This document shows, piece by piece, positions 1 through 7,749 of a stretch of DNA of 64,000 bases (positions within the stretch are counted from its first letter, which is position 1; every line of letters starts with the position of its first letter). This DNA comes from Carnobacterium divergens (GTDB lineage: Bacteria; Bacillota; Bacilli; Lactobacillales; Carnobacteriaceae): contig NZ_LT992558.1 in the NCBI RefSeq assembly GCF_900258435.1, forward strand, positions 379,598 through 443,597, in the 5' to 3' direction. The notes under the pieces are model-generated. The model was not told the origin of the DNA, did no database searches, and saw only the letters and a list, made by a program, of their open reading frames with translations. A program made the position numbers and the translations under genes.

Positions 1-255
1 TAAAATGGTGACACCTGCAGCAATACAGACATAATTTCCAATGATAAGTTTATCCAGCGTCCAACCAAATTCTTCAATTGGATTAAATAAATTTTTTGTT
101 TTTTTATCGCCCCAAAGATAACGGACACAGCCATCCTCAAAATCTTGATTGGCGTAATAGCCGGAATAATAAGAACCATTTCCGACTTCAATCAGGGGGT
201 TTGTTACGATATCCTTCAAAAGTTTGGTTTCTGACCAGTTGTTAAATTGTTTCAT
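1..255 (-). CDS. CatB-type xenobiotic acetyltransferase, N-terminal part (runs off window)
   Basis: The first 85 codons of an ORF on the minus strand begin at an ATG at 255 and continue off the window. The protein has NPLIEVGNGSYYSGYY followed by CVRYL and then KLIIGNYVCIAAGVTIL. This layout is that of the xenobiotic acyltransferase (XAT) branch of the left-handed beta-helix hexapeptide acetyltransferases, which includes CatB chloramphenicol and Vat streptogramin A acetyltransferases. These enzymes use acetyl-CoA to O-acetylate hydroxyl groups in the cytosol. The hexapeptide repeats begin at about residue 72. A GAGG ribosome binding site lies 9 bases before the ATG and directly follows an inverted repeat. 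The substrate cannot be told from this fragment, and the catalytic His is outside the window. Confidence 0.8.
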   Translation of the reverse strand, partial: MKQFNNWSETKLLKDIVTNPLIEVGNGSYYSGYYANQDFEDGCVRYLWGDKKTKNLFNPIEEFGWTLDKLIIGNYVCIAAGVTIL

Positions 256-268
256 AATGTTTTTCCTC

Positions 269-303
269 GCTTCTAAGTTAGTCTTGCGTATAAACCTAGA
301 AGC
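269..303 (-). promoter_or_regulatory. Inverted repeat abutting the acetyltransferase RBS (attenuator candidate)
   Basis: GCTTCTA at 269-275 and TAGAAGC at 297-303 form a perfect 7-bp inverted repeat with a 21-base loop. The upstream arm overlaps the stop codon and last codons of the leader peptide, and the downstream arm touches the GAGG ribosome binding site of the acetyltransferase. This is the geometry of translational attenuators such as those of Gram-positive cat genes. Function is inferred. Confidence 0.5.
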
Positions 304-349
304 TGAATGCCGTAGCGACATTTTTTAATTTTTTTAACCGACGAATCAT
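296..349 (-). CDS. Leader peptide (17 aa) upstream of acetyltransferase
   Basis: A 17-codon ORF with the sequence MIRRLKKLKNVATAFSF starts at an ATG at 349, behind a strong GGGAGG ribosome binding site, and stops 40 bases before the acetyltransferase start. It is too short for an ordinary gene. Its stop codon sits in the upstream arm of the inverted repeat next to the downstream RBS, so ribosome stalling on it could expose that RBS, as in cat and erm leaders. A likely extended -10 (TGtTAGAAT, complement of 377-382) lies just upstream. Seen: ORF, RBS and repeat. Inferred: regulatory role. Confidence 0.55.
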   Translation of the reverse strand: MIRRLKKLKNVATAFSF

Positions 350-461
350 GAAAATGCCTCCCTTTTACTTGAGATTATTCTAACATAAACGAAAAAAAGT
401 TAATAGGTAAGCTGTATAATAAAATAACATAATACGACTTTTATTTATGCTGTAATTGGAC

Positions 462-585
462 AATACACTAAGGGGAAATAGAATTAGTGTATCAAATTAA
501 CGTAATACACTAATCAGTGTATTTGTTTTTCGTCTATTTTTTTGATAGAAATGCTGATATAATAGTTTTTGGAAATGATACACTA
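462..585 (+). promoter_or_regulatory. Upstream activator repeats (AATACACTA / TTAGTGTAT)
   Basis: The 9-base word AATACACTA or its complement occurs repeatedly just upstream of the sigma-54 promoter. Copies are AATACACTA 462-470, TTAGTGTAT 484-492, AATACACT 504-511 paired with AGTGTATT 516-523 (an 8-bp inverted repeat with a 4-base spacer), and ATACACTA 578-585 next to the -24 element. These are the expected binding sites for a ManR/MptR/LevR-type sigma-54 activator. That activator gene is not in the window. Confidence 0.65.
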
Positions 586-588
586 AAG

Positions 589-604
589 TTGGCACGAAAA
601 TTGC
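589..604 (+). promoter_or_regulatory. Sigma-54 (-24/-12) promoter of mannose PTS operon
   Basis: TTGGCACgaaaaTTGC at 589-604 matches the RpoN consensus TGGCAC-N5-TTGC, with the invariant GG (591-592) and GC (603-604) separated by 10 bases. It lies about 50 bases upstream of the first PTS gene. Mannose PTS operons of Listeria and Enterococcus (mpt) are known to be sigma-54 dependent. Confidence 0.88.
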
Positions 605-656
605 TATATAATAAGAGAAGCCAAACAAATGGATGAACAAGAAAGAGGGGATTCTG

Positions 657-1151
657 TTGGGGATTGATATCCGCTTAGTAAGAATCGATGATCGGCTCAT
701 CCATGGGCAAGTTGCGATCGTCTGGGCTAAACGGCTAGACATACAACGAATTATTGTTGTAAGTGATGCTGTGACAAAAGACAATATACGAAAAATCTTA
801 CTTCAACAAGCGGCTCCACCAGGAATCAAAGTCAATGTGATTACTGTAGCTAAAATGATTGAAGTCTATTCCAACCCACTGTTTGATGGAGTAAAGGTCA
901 TTCTGTTGTTTACCAATCCCATTGAAGTTTCGCAAATAGTTAAATCAGGTATTCATTTTCCCACCGTAAATATTGGCGCGATGGGGTATACCTCAGGAAA
1001 GAAAATGGTGGCGAATACAATTGCTGTTGACGATGCCGATTTGGAAGCTTTCCACTATTTAAATGCCCAAGGAACGGAACTGGAGATTCGAAAAGTCATT
1101 ACTGATAATAAACAAAATCTGATGGATGTATTAAAAAAAGCGAAGGTTTAA
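657..1151 (+). CDS. mptB: PTS mannose/fructose/sorbose family IIB component
   Basis: A stand-alone cytosolic EIIB of the mannose class (about 164 aa). It receives phosphate from EIIA on the His in IRLVRIDDRLIHGQVA and passes it to the incoming sugar. The best start is TTG at 657, because GAAAGAGGGG lies 6 bases upstream and the family begins MGIDIRL. An in-frame ATG at 633 would add 8 residues but has no RBS. It is the first gene of the sigma-54 operon. It closely resembles the IIB half of the next gene, so the operon carries two IIB domains, an arrangement also found in the Enterococcus mpt operon. Which IIB is limiting for transport is unknown. Confidence 0.88.
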   Translation: MGIDIRLVRIDDRLIHGQVAIVWAKRLDIQRIIVVSDAVTKDNIRKILLQQAAPPGIKVNVITVAKMIEVYSNPLFDGVKVILLFTNPIEVSQIVKSGIHFPTVNIGAMGYTSGKKMVANTIAVDDADLEAFHYLNAQGTELEIRKVITDNKQNLMDVLKKAKV

Positions 1152-1238
1152 AATGATCAACTAAAAGGAACCTTGAAAGGGGGCGGTTTTGTTAGGAAAG
1201 TCTGTTTTTAATAGACAAAGACTAGCGAAACGTGTAAA

Positions 1239-1266
1239 AAATAGCTGTGCAGGTTGGCAGCTATTT
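1239..1266 (+). other. Intra-operon hairpin between IIB and IIAB
   Basis: AAATAGCTG (1239-1247) and CAGCTATTT (1258-1266) form a perfect 9-bp stem with a 10-base loop in the 152-base gap between the two PTS genes. No T-run follows, so it is more likely an RNA processing or stability element than a terminator. The rest of the gap holds no gene. Confidence 0.45.
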
Positions 1267-1303
1267 GAACAAAATCTAGAGACATTATTTAGGAGGTAGA
1301 GAG

Positions 1304-2299
1304 ATGGTAGGAATTATCCTAGCAAGTCATGGCGAATTCGCTGAAGGCATCTTGCAATCTGGCGCAATGATTTTTGGAGAGCAAGAAAACGTAAAGGCTA
1401 TTACGTTGATGCCAAGTGAAGGTCCAGACGATGTAAAAGCAAAAATGGAAGCTGCAATTGCATCTTTTGACAATCAAGACGAAGTATTATTCTTAGTCGA
1501 TCTATGGGGCGGAACACCCTTCAATCAAGCAAATAGTTTGTTTGAAGCACACAAAGACAAATGGGCAATCGTTGCCGGTATGAATTTACCAATGGTAATT
1601 GAAGCTTATGCGTCACGTTTTTCAATGACGTCAGCTCAAGAAATTGCAACACACATTCTTGGAACAGCTAAAGAAGGGGTTAGAATTCAACCTGAGGAAT
1701 TAGAGCCTAAAGAAAAAACAGCTGCTGTCGTTACTGAAGATGCACAACCAAAAGGATCACTTGCTCCAGGAACGGTTGTTGGAGATGGCAAAATCAAATT
1801 TGTATTGGCACGTGTGGATTCTCGTTTATTACACGGTCAAGTTGCAACAGCATGGACAAAATCAACACAACCAAATCGTATTATCGTTGTTTCAGATACA
1901 GTTGCAAAAGACGATTTACGTAAAAAATTGATTGAACAAGCTGCACCACCTGGTGTTAAAGCAAACGTTATTCCAATTAGTAAAATGATTGAAATTTCAA
2001 AAGATCCTCGCTTTGGAAATACAAAAGCATTGCTATTATTTGAAAACCCTGAAGACGTTCTTAGAGCAGTTGAAGGTGGCGTAGATATCAAAGAAGTAAA
2101 TGTTGGATCAATGGCTCATTCCGTTGGAAAAGTTGTGGTAAGCAAAGTTCTTTCAATGGGACCAGAAGATGTTAAACATTTTGAAGAAATGAAAGAAAAA
2201 GGCATCAAATTTGATGTTCGTAAAGTACCAAATGATTCTCAAGCCAACATGGATGACATTCTTAAAAAAGCAAAAGCTGAATTAGCTAACGCAAAGTAA
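1304..2299 (+). CDS. manL: PTS mannose family IIAB component
   Basis: A two-domain phosphotransfer protein of 331 aa, the usual length. The EIIA domain (about residues 1-130) has its phospho-acceptor His9 in ILASHGEFAEG and takes phosphate from HPr. A linker rich in Glu, Lys and Pro (about 131-160) leads to the EIIB domain, with His177 in LARVDSRLLHGQVATAW. The protein serves the IIC/IID membrane pair for glucose and mannose uptake and also acts in sensing of these sugars in related bacteria. The start is an ATG behind AGGAGGTAGAG. It is followed 24 bases later by the IIC gene in the same sigma-54 operon. Confidence 0.95.
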   Translation: MVGIILASHGEFAEGILQSGAMIFGEQENVKAITLMPSEGPDDVKAKMEAAIASFDNQDEVLFLVDLWGGTPFNQANSLFEAHKDKWAIVAGMNLPMVIEAYASRFSMTSAQEIATHILGTAKEGVRIQPEELEPKEKTAAVVTEDAQPKGSLAPGTVVGDGKIKFVLARVDSRLLHGQVATAWTKSTQPNRIIVVSDTVAKDDLRKKLIEQAAPPGVKANVIPISKMIEISKDPRFGNTKALLLFENPEDVLRAVEGGVDIKEVNVGSMAHSVGKVVVSKVLSMGPEDVKHFEEMKEKGIKFDVRKVPNDSQANMDDILKKAKAELANAK

Positions 2300-2323
2300 A
2301 AATAAATTAATTAGGAGGCTATT

Positions 2324-3127
2324 ATGTCTATTATATCAATTGTTTTAGTAATATTAATTGCTTTTCTAGCTGGTATGGAAGGAATTTTAGATGAATTCCA
2401 ATTTCATCAACCACTAGTAGCATGTACGTTAATCGGATTAGTAACAGGTAACTTGACAGCGGGTATCGTTCTTGGCGGTACACTTCAAATGATCGCTCTT
2501 GGATGGGCAAATATTGGAGCAGCCGTAGCACCAGATGCTGCATTGGCATCCGTTGCATCAGCAATTATTTTAGTATTAGGTGGACAAGGCGTTAAAGGCG
2601 TTCCATCAGCAATCGCAATCGCGGTTCCACTTGCAGTAGCAGGTTTATTCTTAACAATGATCGTTCGTACACTTGCAGTACCTATCGTTCACATGATGGA
2701 TACAGCGGCAGAAGATGGAAATATCAGAAAAATTGAAATGTTACACATTCTTGCAGTATGTATGCAAGGGATTCGTATTGCAATTCCTGCAGCAGCACTT
2801 TTATTCATCCCAGCAGAAACGGTTCAATCATTCTTGGAATCAATGCCAGCATGGTTAACTGAAGGTATGGCTATTGGTGGTGGAATGGTCGTTGCCGTTG
2901 GTTACGCATTAGTAATCAACATGATGGCAACAAAAGAAGTATGGCCATTCTTCATTATCGGTTTTGTTGTAGCAGCAATTTCTCAATTAACATTAATCGC
3001 TCTTGGAGCACTTGGTGTTGCATTGGCATTGATTTACTTGAACCTTTCTAAAATGGGTGGTTCTTCAAACGGTGGCGGCGGAAGCAATTCTGGCGACCCA
3101 CTAGGGGATATCTTAAACGACTATTAA
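2324..3127 (+). CDS. manM: PTS mannose family IIC component (sugar channel subunit)
   Basis: An integral membrane protein of 267 aa with repeated hydrophobic segments, and the family motif GGTLQMIALGWANIGAA near residues 50-66. It forms the sugar-translocating core with IID. The C-terminus carries a Gly/Ser-rich tail (GGSSNGGGGSNSGDPLGD), typical of the Mpt-type systems of Listeria and Enterococcus. ATG behind TTAGGAGG. In related bacteria the IIC/IID pair is the docking receptor for class IIa bacteriocins; that function is known for the family and not shown here. Confidence 0.95.
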   Translation: MSIISIVLVILIAFLAGMEGILDEFQFHQPLVACTLIGLVTGNLTAGIVLGGTLQMIALGWANIGAAVAPDAALASVASAIILVLGGQGVKGVPSAIAIAVPLAVAGLFLTMIVRTLAVPIVHMMDTAAEDGNIRKIEMLHILAVCMQGIRIAIPAAALLFIPAETVQSFLESMPAWLTEGMAIGGGMVVAVGYALVINMMATKEVWPFFIIGFVVAAISQLTLIALGALGVALALIYLNLSKMGGSSNGGGGSNSGDPLGDILNDY

Positions 3128-3170
3128 ATTAAAAAGTAGCTAGCAAAGTCTTATAATGTTCGATTTGTAT

Positions 3171-3206
3171 CGTGTCTCTAAGGTTTCAAACCTCTAAGAG
3201 AGCATG
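3171..3206 (+). other. Hairpin between IIC and IID genes
   Basis: The 98-base gap between IIC and IID contains an inverted repeat centred on AGGTTTcAAACCT, with outer TCTCT / AGAGA pairing. It lies directly upstream of the AAAGGAGG ribosome binding site of IID. No T-tract is present. It may stabilise the IID message. Confidence 0.35.
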
Positions 3207-3225
3207 ACAAAGGAGGAAAAGAAAA

Positions 3226-4143
3226 ATGGCAGAAACAGAAAAAATTCATTTAACGAAAAAAGATCGTTTAGCCGTTGCATGGCGTTCAACATTTATTCAA
3301 GGTTCTTGGAACTATGAACGTATGCAAAATGGTGGTTGGGCATTCTCAATGATCCCAGCGATCAAAAAATTATATAAAACAAAAGAAGATCGTTCAGCAG
3401 CATTGAAACGTCACTTAGAGTTCTTTAATACTCACCCATATATTGCTTCACCAATTCTTGGGGTAACCTTAGCACTTGAAGAAGAACGTGCGAATGGCGC
3501 GCCAGTTGATGACGTAGCAATTCAAGGGGTTAAAGTTGGGATGATGGGTCCATTAGCTGGTGTTGGTGATCCAGTATTCTGGTTTACAGTTCGTCCAATG
3601 CTAGGCGCACTTGGTGCATCTTTAGCAATGGGTGGAAACATTCTTGGTCCAATTATTTTCTTCGTAGCATGGAACTTAATTCGTTGGGGCTTTATGTGGT
3701 ACACACAAGAATTCGGTTATAAAGCCGGTTCTAAAATTACAGAAGATCTTTCTGGTGGCGTATTACAAGACGTGACAAAAGGAGCGTCAATTCTTGGGAT
3801 GTTCGTTCTGGCAGCCTTAGTACAGCGGTGGGTATCGATTAAATTCTTACCCGTTGTCTCTGAAGTTAAGCTAGACAAAGGTGCGTATATTGAATGGGAT
3901 AAACTTCCAGGAGGAGGCGAAGGAATTCGCAATGCTTTCGAACAAGTGAACTCAGGATTAGCCCTTTCATCTACTAAAGTAACAACATTACAAAACAACT
4001 TAGATCAATTGATTCCTGGTTTAGCTGCATTATTATTAACATTCTTCTGCATGTGGTTATTGAAGAAAAAAGTTAGCCCAATCGTTATCATTCTTGGTTT
4101 ATTCGTAGTTGGTGTGCTTGGTCACGTAATCGGTCTTTTATAA
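3226..4143 (+). CDS. manN: PTS mannose family IID component
   Basis: A membrane subunit of 305 aa that pairs with IIC. It starts MAETEKIHLTKKDR, has the conserved block MGPLAGVGDPVFWFTVRPML near residues 107-126, and ends in two hydrophobic helices. Residues about 210-265 (around EVKLDKGAYIEWDKLPGGGE) form the extra extracytoplasmic region present in the bacteriocin-sensitive group of Man-PTS proteins. Strong RBS AAAGGAGG. It is the last gene of the operon and is followed by a strong terminator at 4169. Confidence 0.95.
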   Translation: MAETEKIHLTKKDRLAVAWRSTFIQGSWNYERMQNGGWAFSMIPAIKKLYKTKEDRSAALKRHLEFFNTHPYIASPILGVTLALEEERANGAPVDDVAIQGVKVGMMGPLAGVGDPVFWFTVRPMLGALGASLAMGGNILGPIIFFVAWNLIRWGFMWYTQEFGYKAGSKITEDLSGGVLQDVTKGASILGMFVLAALVQRWVSIKFLPVVSEVKLDKGAYIEWDKLPGGGEGIRNAFEQVNSGLALSSTKVTTLQNNLDQLIPGLAALLLTFFCMWLLKKKVSPIVIILGLFVVGVLGHVIGLL

Positions 4144-4168
4144 GCCGATAACCAATTAGTGCTTATCT

Positions 4169-4207
4169 AAAAAGTGGCTGCAGATAATTGTCTCAGCCAC
4201 TTTTTTT
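4169..4207 (+). terminator. Rho-independent terminator of mannose PTS operon
   Basis: AAAAAGTGGCTG (4169-4180) pairs with CAGCCACTTTTTTT (4194-4207), giving a GC-containing 12-bp stem followed by seven T. Confidence 0.92.
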
Positions 4208-4208
4208 A

Positions 4209-4238
4209 TTGGCGAAACTAAATAAAAAACGTATAATG
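4209..4238 (+). promoter_or_regulatory. Probable sigma-A promoter of manO
   Basis: TTGGCG (4209-4214), an 18-base spacer and TATAAT (4233-4238) lie between the operon terminator and manO, so manO can be transcribed on its own. Confidence 0.55.
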
Positions 4239-4272
4239 AATGAAACAAGCTAAACGAAATGGAGCGGATAGA

Positions 4273-4653
4273 ATGGTAGAGTCAATTAACACAAAAGTAG
4301 ATTTGGTGATAGATGCCACCGCTTTTACAGGTCTAACAGATTACGGGAAAATTATGATTGGAAACAACGGTTTTGAATTTTACAATGCTCGTGACGCCCA
4401 TAAATTTATTCAAATCCCTTGGGAAGAAGTTGACCAAGTGATTGCTTCAGTCATGTTTAAGGGGAAATGGATTCCGCGTTATGCGATTAAAACAAAGAGA
4501 AATGGGACTTTCACCTTTTCGTCAAAAAACCCTAAAAAAGTTCTTAGAGCCATGCGAGAATACGTAGATCCAAGTCATATGGTTCAATCATTGAGCTTCT
4601 TTGATGTGATTAAACGAGCATTTAAATCAATGGGGAAAAAGAAAACTAACTAA
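4273..4653 (+). CDS. manO: DUF956 protein ManO (mannose PTS operon regulator)
   Basis: A cytosolic protein of 126 aa of the DUF956 family, which is almost always found directly after man operons in Lactobacillales and is proposed to modulate their expression. The start at 4273 (MVESINTKVDLVIDATAF) is chosen because GGAG lies 8 bases upstream. An in-frame ATG at 4240 overlaps the promoter region and has no RBS. A PH-like or GRAM-like beta fold is suggested by its alternating strands, but the mechanism is unknown. Confidence 0.85.
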   Translation: MVESINTKVDLVIDATAFTGLTDYGKIMIGNNGFEFYNARDAHKFIQIPWEEVDQVIASVMFKGKWIPRYAIKTKRNGTFTFSSKNPKKVLRAMREYVDPSHMVQSLSFFDVIKRAFKSMGKKKTN

Positions 4654-4668
4654 ACATTTATTTAACCA

Positions 4669-4701
4669 AGAGTCATTCTAATAGAGAGTGATTCTTTTTT
4701 T
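4669..4701 (+). terminator. Terminator after manO
   Basis: AGAGTCATTCT (4669-4679) pairs with AGAGTGATTCT (4685-4695) through two G-U pairs and is followed by a T-run. Confidence 0.75.
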
Positions 4702-4908
4702 GTTGGAAGCTAGAACTCAATGACTGTATTTGGGATAGGGGCCTTTTTTCATTAAGTAAATTTTTAGAATAACCTTAATAAAACTTAAGTACTTAACCGT
4801 TGCTAAAAGAAGGGGAAACGATTAAAATTATGCTAAGTAGCATACCAATGAACGAGCATTTAAATGAAATTAGTCCACAATCGTTATAAAATAGGAGGCA
4901 ACAATTAG

Positions 4909-5880
4909 ATGAAACTAAAAAAAATACTTACCGCTAGCTTTGTTGGATTGATCACACTGGGTGGATTAGCAAGTGCTCATCCAGTTCAAGCCCGTACGTC
5001 AATCAATGAAACATGGGGAAAACCAGCTTTTACAAGAGGCGTAACATTAAATCAAAGCCAAATTGCAGAAACACGCAAGCTATTAGGGATACAATCAGAT
5101 GATGCTGTTGATGAGTTTGTCGTAGATGGCAATGTTATTTCAAAATATTTGCAAAACAGCAATAATCCAGGTGCCCAAGTTTATTCCAGTTCACTGATTC
5201 AGCGGACATCAGCAGGTGATGGTGTAAAAGTCGAAATCGTAACGCCTGAAAATATCACATTGATTACTACTGAACAGTATCGAAATGCAAGCATTACAGC
5301 AGGTGTAACGGATGCGACCATCAAAGTAGCTTCAGCAGTTCCAGTAACAGGAGAAGGAGCTTTAGCCGGCGTATTTATGGCATTTGATGAGAATGGCCAA
5401 GCATTAGACAAAGAATCAATTGCCGTTGGGCAAGAAGAGTTGGGAGTTATTTCAGGAATTTCAGAAGCGAATAAAGACAATGCAGATTTTAGTGACGCGA
5501 ATCTAAATGTTGCCTTTGCTGAAATTAAAGCGGAACTTGCAAAAATTCATGAAAAACAAGATCAACTTGCAACAAAAGAAGATGTTGAAAAAATTGTCAA
5601 CGAAGCATTGAAGAACAACAATTTAGAGAAAGTTGTGACACCTGAACAAACCACACAAATTACTAATTTTATGATTCGCTTCCAAAATTCGCCAGCGATT
5701 AATAACAAAGAATTGATTAGCCAACTCAATAACTTCGGAAAAGATGTTATGAATAATGCGAAAAACTGGCTTGGAGAAGCCCGCAATTCGTTAAACTCAG
5801 AAGAAGCACAGAACTTTTTACAAAAAGTGAGCAATAGTTGGGATCGTTTTGTCAGCTGGGTAACAGGATTTTTTAACTAG
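4909..5880 (+). CDS. Secreted DUF1002 family protein (YpuA-like)
   Basis: An exported protein of 323 aa with a signal peptide (residues 1-28, cleavage near HPVQA-RT). The first half (about 35-190) matches the DUF1002/YpuA layout: a block around LNQSQIAETRKLLGI followed by VKVEIVTPENITLITTEQYRNASITAGVTDA. The C-terminal half is helical and charged, including the possible coiled coil AEIKAELAKIHEKQDQLATK. It is a single-gene unit with an AGGAGG ribosome binding site and its own terminator. The function of the family is unknown; in Bacillus it is an extracytoplasmic protein. Confidence 0.8.
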   Translation: MKLKKILTASFVGLITLGGLASAHPVQARTSINETWGKPAFTRGVTLNQSQIAETRKLLGIQSDDAVDEFVVDGNVISKYLQNSNNPGAQVYSSSLIQRTSAGDGVKVEIVTPENITLITTEQYRNASITAGVTDATIKVASAVPVTGEGALAGVFMAFDENGQALDKESIAVGQEELGVISGISEANKDNADFSDANLNVAFAEIKAELAKIHEKQDQLATKEDVEKIVNEALKNNNLEKVVTPEQTTQITNFMIRFQNSPAINNKELISQLNNFGKDVMNNAKNWLGEARNSLNSEEAQNFLQKVSNSWDRFVSWVTGFFN

Positions 5881-5887
5881 ATAAAGG

Positions 5888-5921
5888 AGAACCATTCTTA
5901 AAAAGAATGGTTCTTTTTTTG
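5888..5921 (+). terminator. Terminator after DUF1002 gene
   Basis: AGAACCATTCTT (5888-5899) and AAGAATGGTTCT (5903-5914) form a 12-bp stem followed by seven T. Confidence 0.92.
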
Positions 5922-5933
5922 AGTAGATTTAAA

Positions 5934-5973
5934 TAAAAGAGGCCGTCCTAAACATACATTAGGACGACCTTTT
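5934..5973 (-). terminator. Bidirectional terminator at the end of the first Mga-like regulator gene
   Basis: AGGCCGTCCTA (5940-5950) and TAGGACGACCT (5960-5970) make an 11-bp stem (one G-T pair). T-rich tails lie on both strands, so it can serve the minus-strand regulator and back up the plus-strand terminator. Confidence 0.8.
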
Positions 5974-7473
5974 TTACTCTAGTATAAATGGAAAGCGAAA
6001 AGATTTCTGGAATTTTTCTTTTAAAATCAGAAGCATCAAATTTTGCCACATTTCTGGTCGAGAAATTTCAGTAATGAAAAATAGAATTTGATCGGGCTTC
6101 TGATGCTCAAAACAATCAGAAATAATAATTCTGGCATCATTAATATCATCTACAATAACAATATTTTCTTTACCGAACATAGTAAAGAGTTTTCTTTTGA
6201 TAATATTTACTCCTGCCACATGTTTTGAATACTGAATGTATATTTTTAAATACATAGGGTCAACGTAGTCAATAATAGAAGCAATTAAAAAGTAATACCC
6301 ATTTAAATATTTTTCGTCAACTTTCATATTGTATTCAGTAGTTATTGAATGAAAAAAATGCATAATTTTATGTTCAATCAATTTGAAACGCTCGGATTTA
6401 GTCGAAAAACGTTTCAGGCTGACAGGATTTGCAAACAATACAGACAAGTCTGTATCAAAATAATAAATGTAGATATGAAAAATAAAAATATAGTAGAAGG
6501 TAACAGCACGATCTTCAATTGAAATAAAAACATCTGGGAAAAATTGCGTGAAAATTGACTCGGTTAATTCTGTAGAATGTTTGACAATTGGAGAGTTTAA
6601 GGACTCCACTTGAGAATAAAGAGCAACCTTTTCCTCTAAATTATCAAGCTCAGAAATCGAAATTCTAGACAATAAATTTATAAATAAAAGCTCATCTTCA
6701 TCTGTTAAATAGTCATGAGAATAAACCGATACATCATTAAGTTCTTTAAAAATAGTCGCAATTTCTTTAATATCTTCAGAAAGTGTAAAAGGCGGATTTC
6801 TTTTATCTAAATAAGATAATAAAAATAGAATTTCTAATTTTTTTGTTTTAGAGGGATTGTGAGCGGGAGCTGAAAAGGCGAGCTTGAATTCTTTGTTGAA
6901 TTTTTTTATTGGAAACAGGTCTTCAAGAGGCCATGCGATTCCTTGAGAAATTCCCCAGTAAAAAAAGTAATAGAATGTTTTTAAATGTTTTGGAGAACCA
7001 ACTAAGTTATTCTCATTTTTGGTTTCAGTAAAAACAATATCAATTTTAAAACCAGCTAAGAAGCGTTTAAGATCAGCCATTTGTCTGTATAAATGGGGGG
7101 TGCTGATGTATAAATACTCAGCTAATTGAATCATTGAATCAAAGTGTTTCGTTAAAAGTGAATAAATAATATTGAATTGGATTGAATTTTTCAAATAGTG
7201 TAGTTGCAAACTCACCATAAAGTATTCGATGTTCATAGGAGAAGAATTTACTATCGAATAACAATATTTATTTTTTTTAATTTCCAAATCCTTAAAATCT
7301 TTTTCTATTTCTAAATCATGAGCCAGTTCTTCAATCGTGTTTAGTGTTGAACGTTTAGAAATTTGAAGTAATTCAGAAAAGGATTCAAGGGAGAGTTCTT
7401 TTGGATGAGTGTAAACAAGCTCTCTAAATAAAGTTAATTTAGCTAAATCTTTTTTCGTCATTAATGTGTCCAC
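5974..7473 (-). CDS. Mga-like transcriptional regulator of WxL cluster 1
   Basis: A cytosolic regulator of 499 aa. The N-terminal ~60 residues form a winged-helix HTH (KELSLESFSELLQISKRSTL). A second Mga-type HTH follows near residues 105-170 (DSMIQLAEYLYISTPHLYRQM). The long C-terminal part ends in a region resembling a PTS EIIB-like domain, as in Mga/AtxA proteins. Start GTG at 7473, 7 bases after AAAGGAGG; an ATG four codons later is the alternative. It is divergent from the WxL operon at 7750 and is its probable regulator. Three more Mga-like genes in the window share this architecture. Confidence 0.85.
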   Translation of the reverse strand: MDTLMTKKDLAKLTLFRELVYTHPKELSLESFSELLQISKRSTLNTIEELAHDLEIEKDFKDLEIKKNKYCYSIVNSSPMNIEYFMVSLQLHYLKNSIQFNIIYSLLTKHFDSMIQLAEYLYISTPHLYRQMADLKRFLAGFKIDIVFTETKNENNLVGSPKHLKTFYYFFYWGISQGIAWPLEDLFPIKKFNKEFKLAFSAPAHNPSKTKKLEILFLLSYLDKRNPPFTLSEDIKEIATIFKELNDVSVYSHDYLTDEDELLFINLLSRISISELDNLEEKVALYSQVESLNSPIVKHSTELTESIFTQFFPDVFISIEDRAVTFYYIFIFHIYIYYFDTDLSVLFANPVSLKRFSTKSERFKLIEHKIMHFFHSITTEYNMKVDEKYLNGYYFLIASIIDYVDPMYLKIYIQYSKHVAGVNIIKRKLFTMFGKENIVIVDDINDARIIISDCFEHQKPDQILFFITEISRPEMWQNLMLLILKEKFQKSFRFPFILE

Positions 7474-7489
7474 AGCAAAACCTCCTTTT

Positions 7490-7749
7490 ATTGAGTAGCA
7501 AATGATATGTAAAGCAATTTATCTAGCTCTAAGATTATAACGGAAATAAGACGATAGTCAAATACGTCGAGAATAGTAGTTTTAAATATAATTCCAGAAA
7601 ACGTATACGAATACTATTAAATAAGACTTTTATCATAAATTGGAGAATTAGATACTAAATTAAGATAACATGAGAAAATATAAATGTTCTACACTTATAG
7701 TACAGTAAATTAATTATTACTTGTACAAATAAGGCGATGGAGTGACAAA
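7490..7749. promoter_or_regulatory. Divergent promoter region of WxL cluster 1
   Basis: A 260-base AT-rich gap between the Mga-like regulator and the first WxL-cluster gene. It must hold both promoters and the regulator operator. I see AT-rich candidate -10 elements but no repeat clear enough to name as an operator. Confidence 0.4.
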
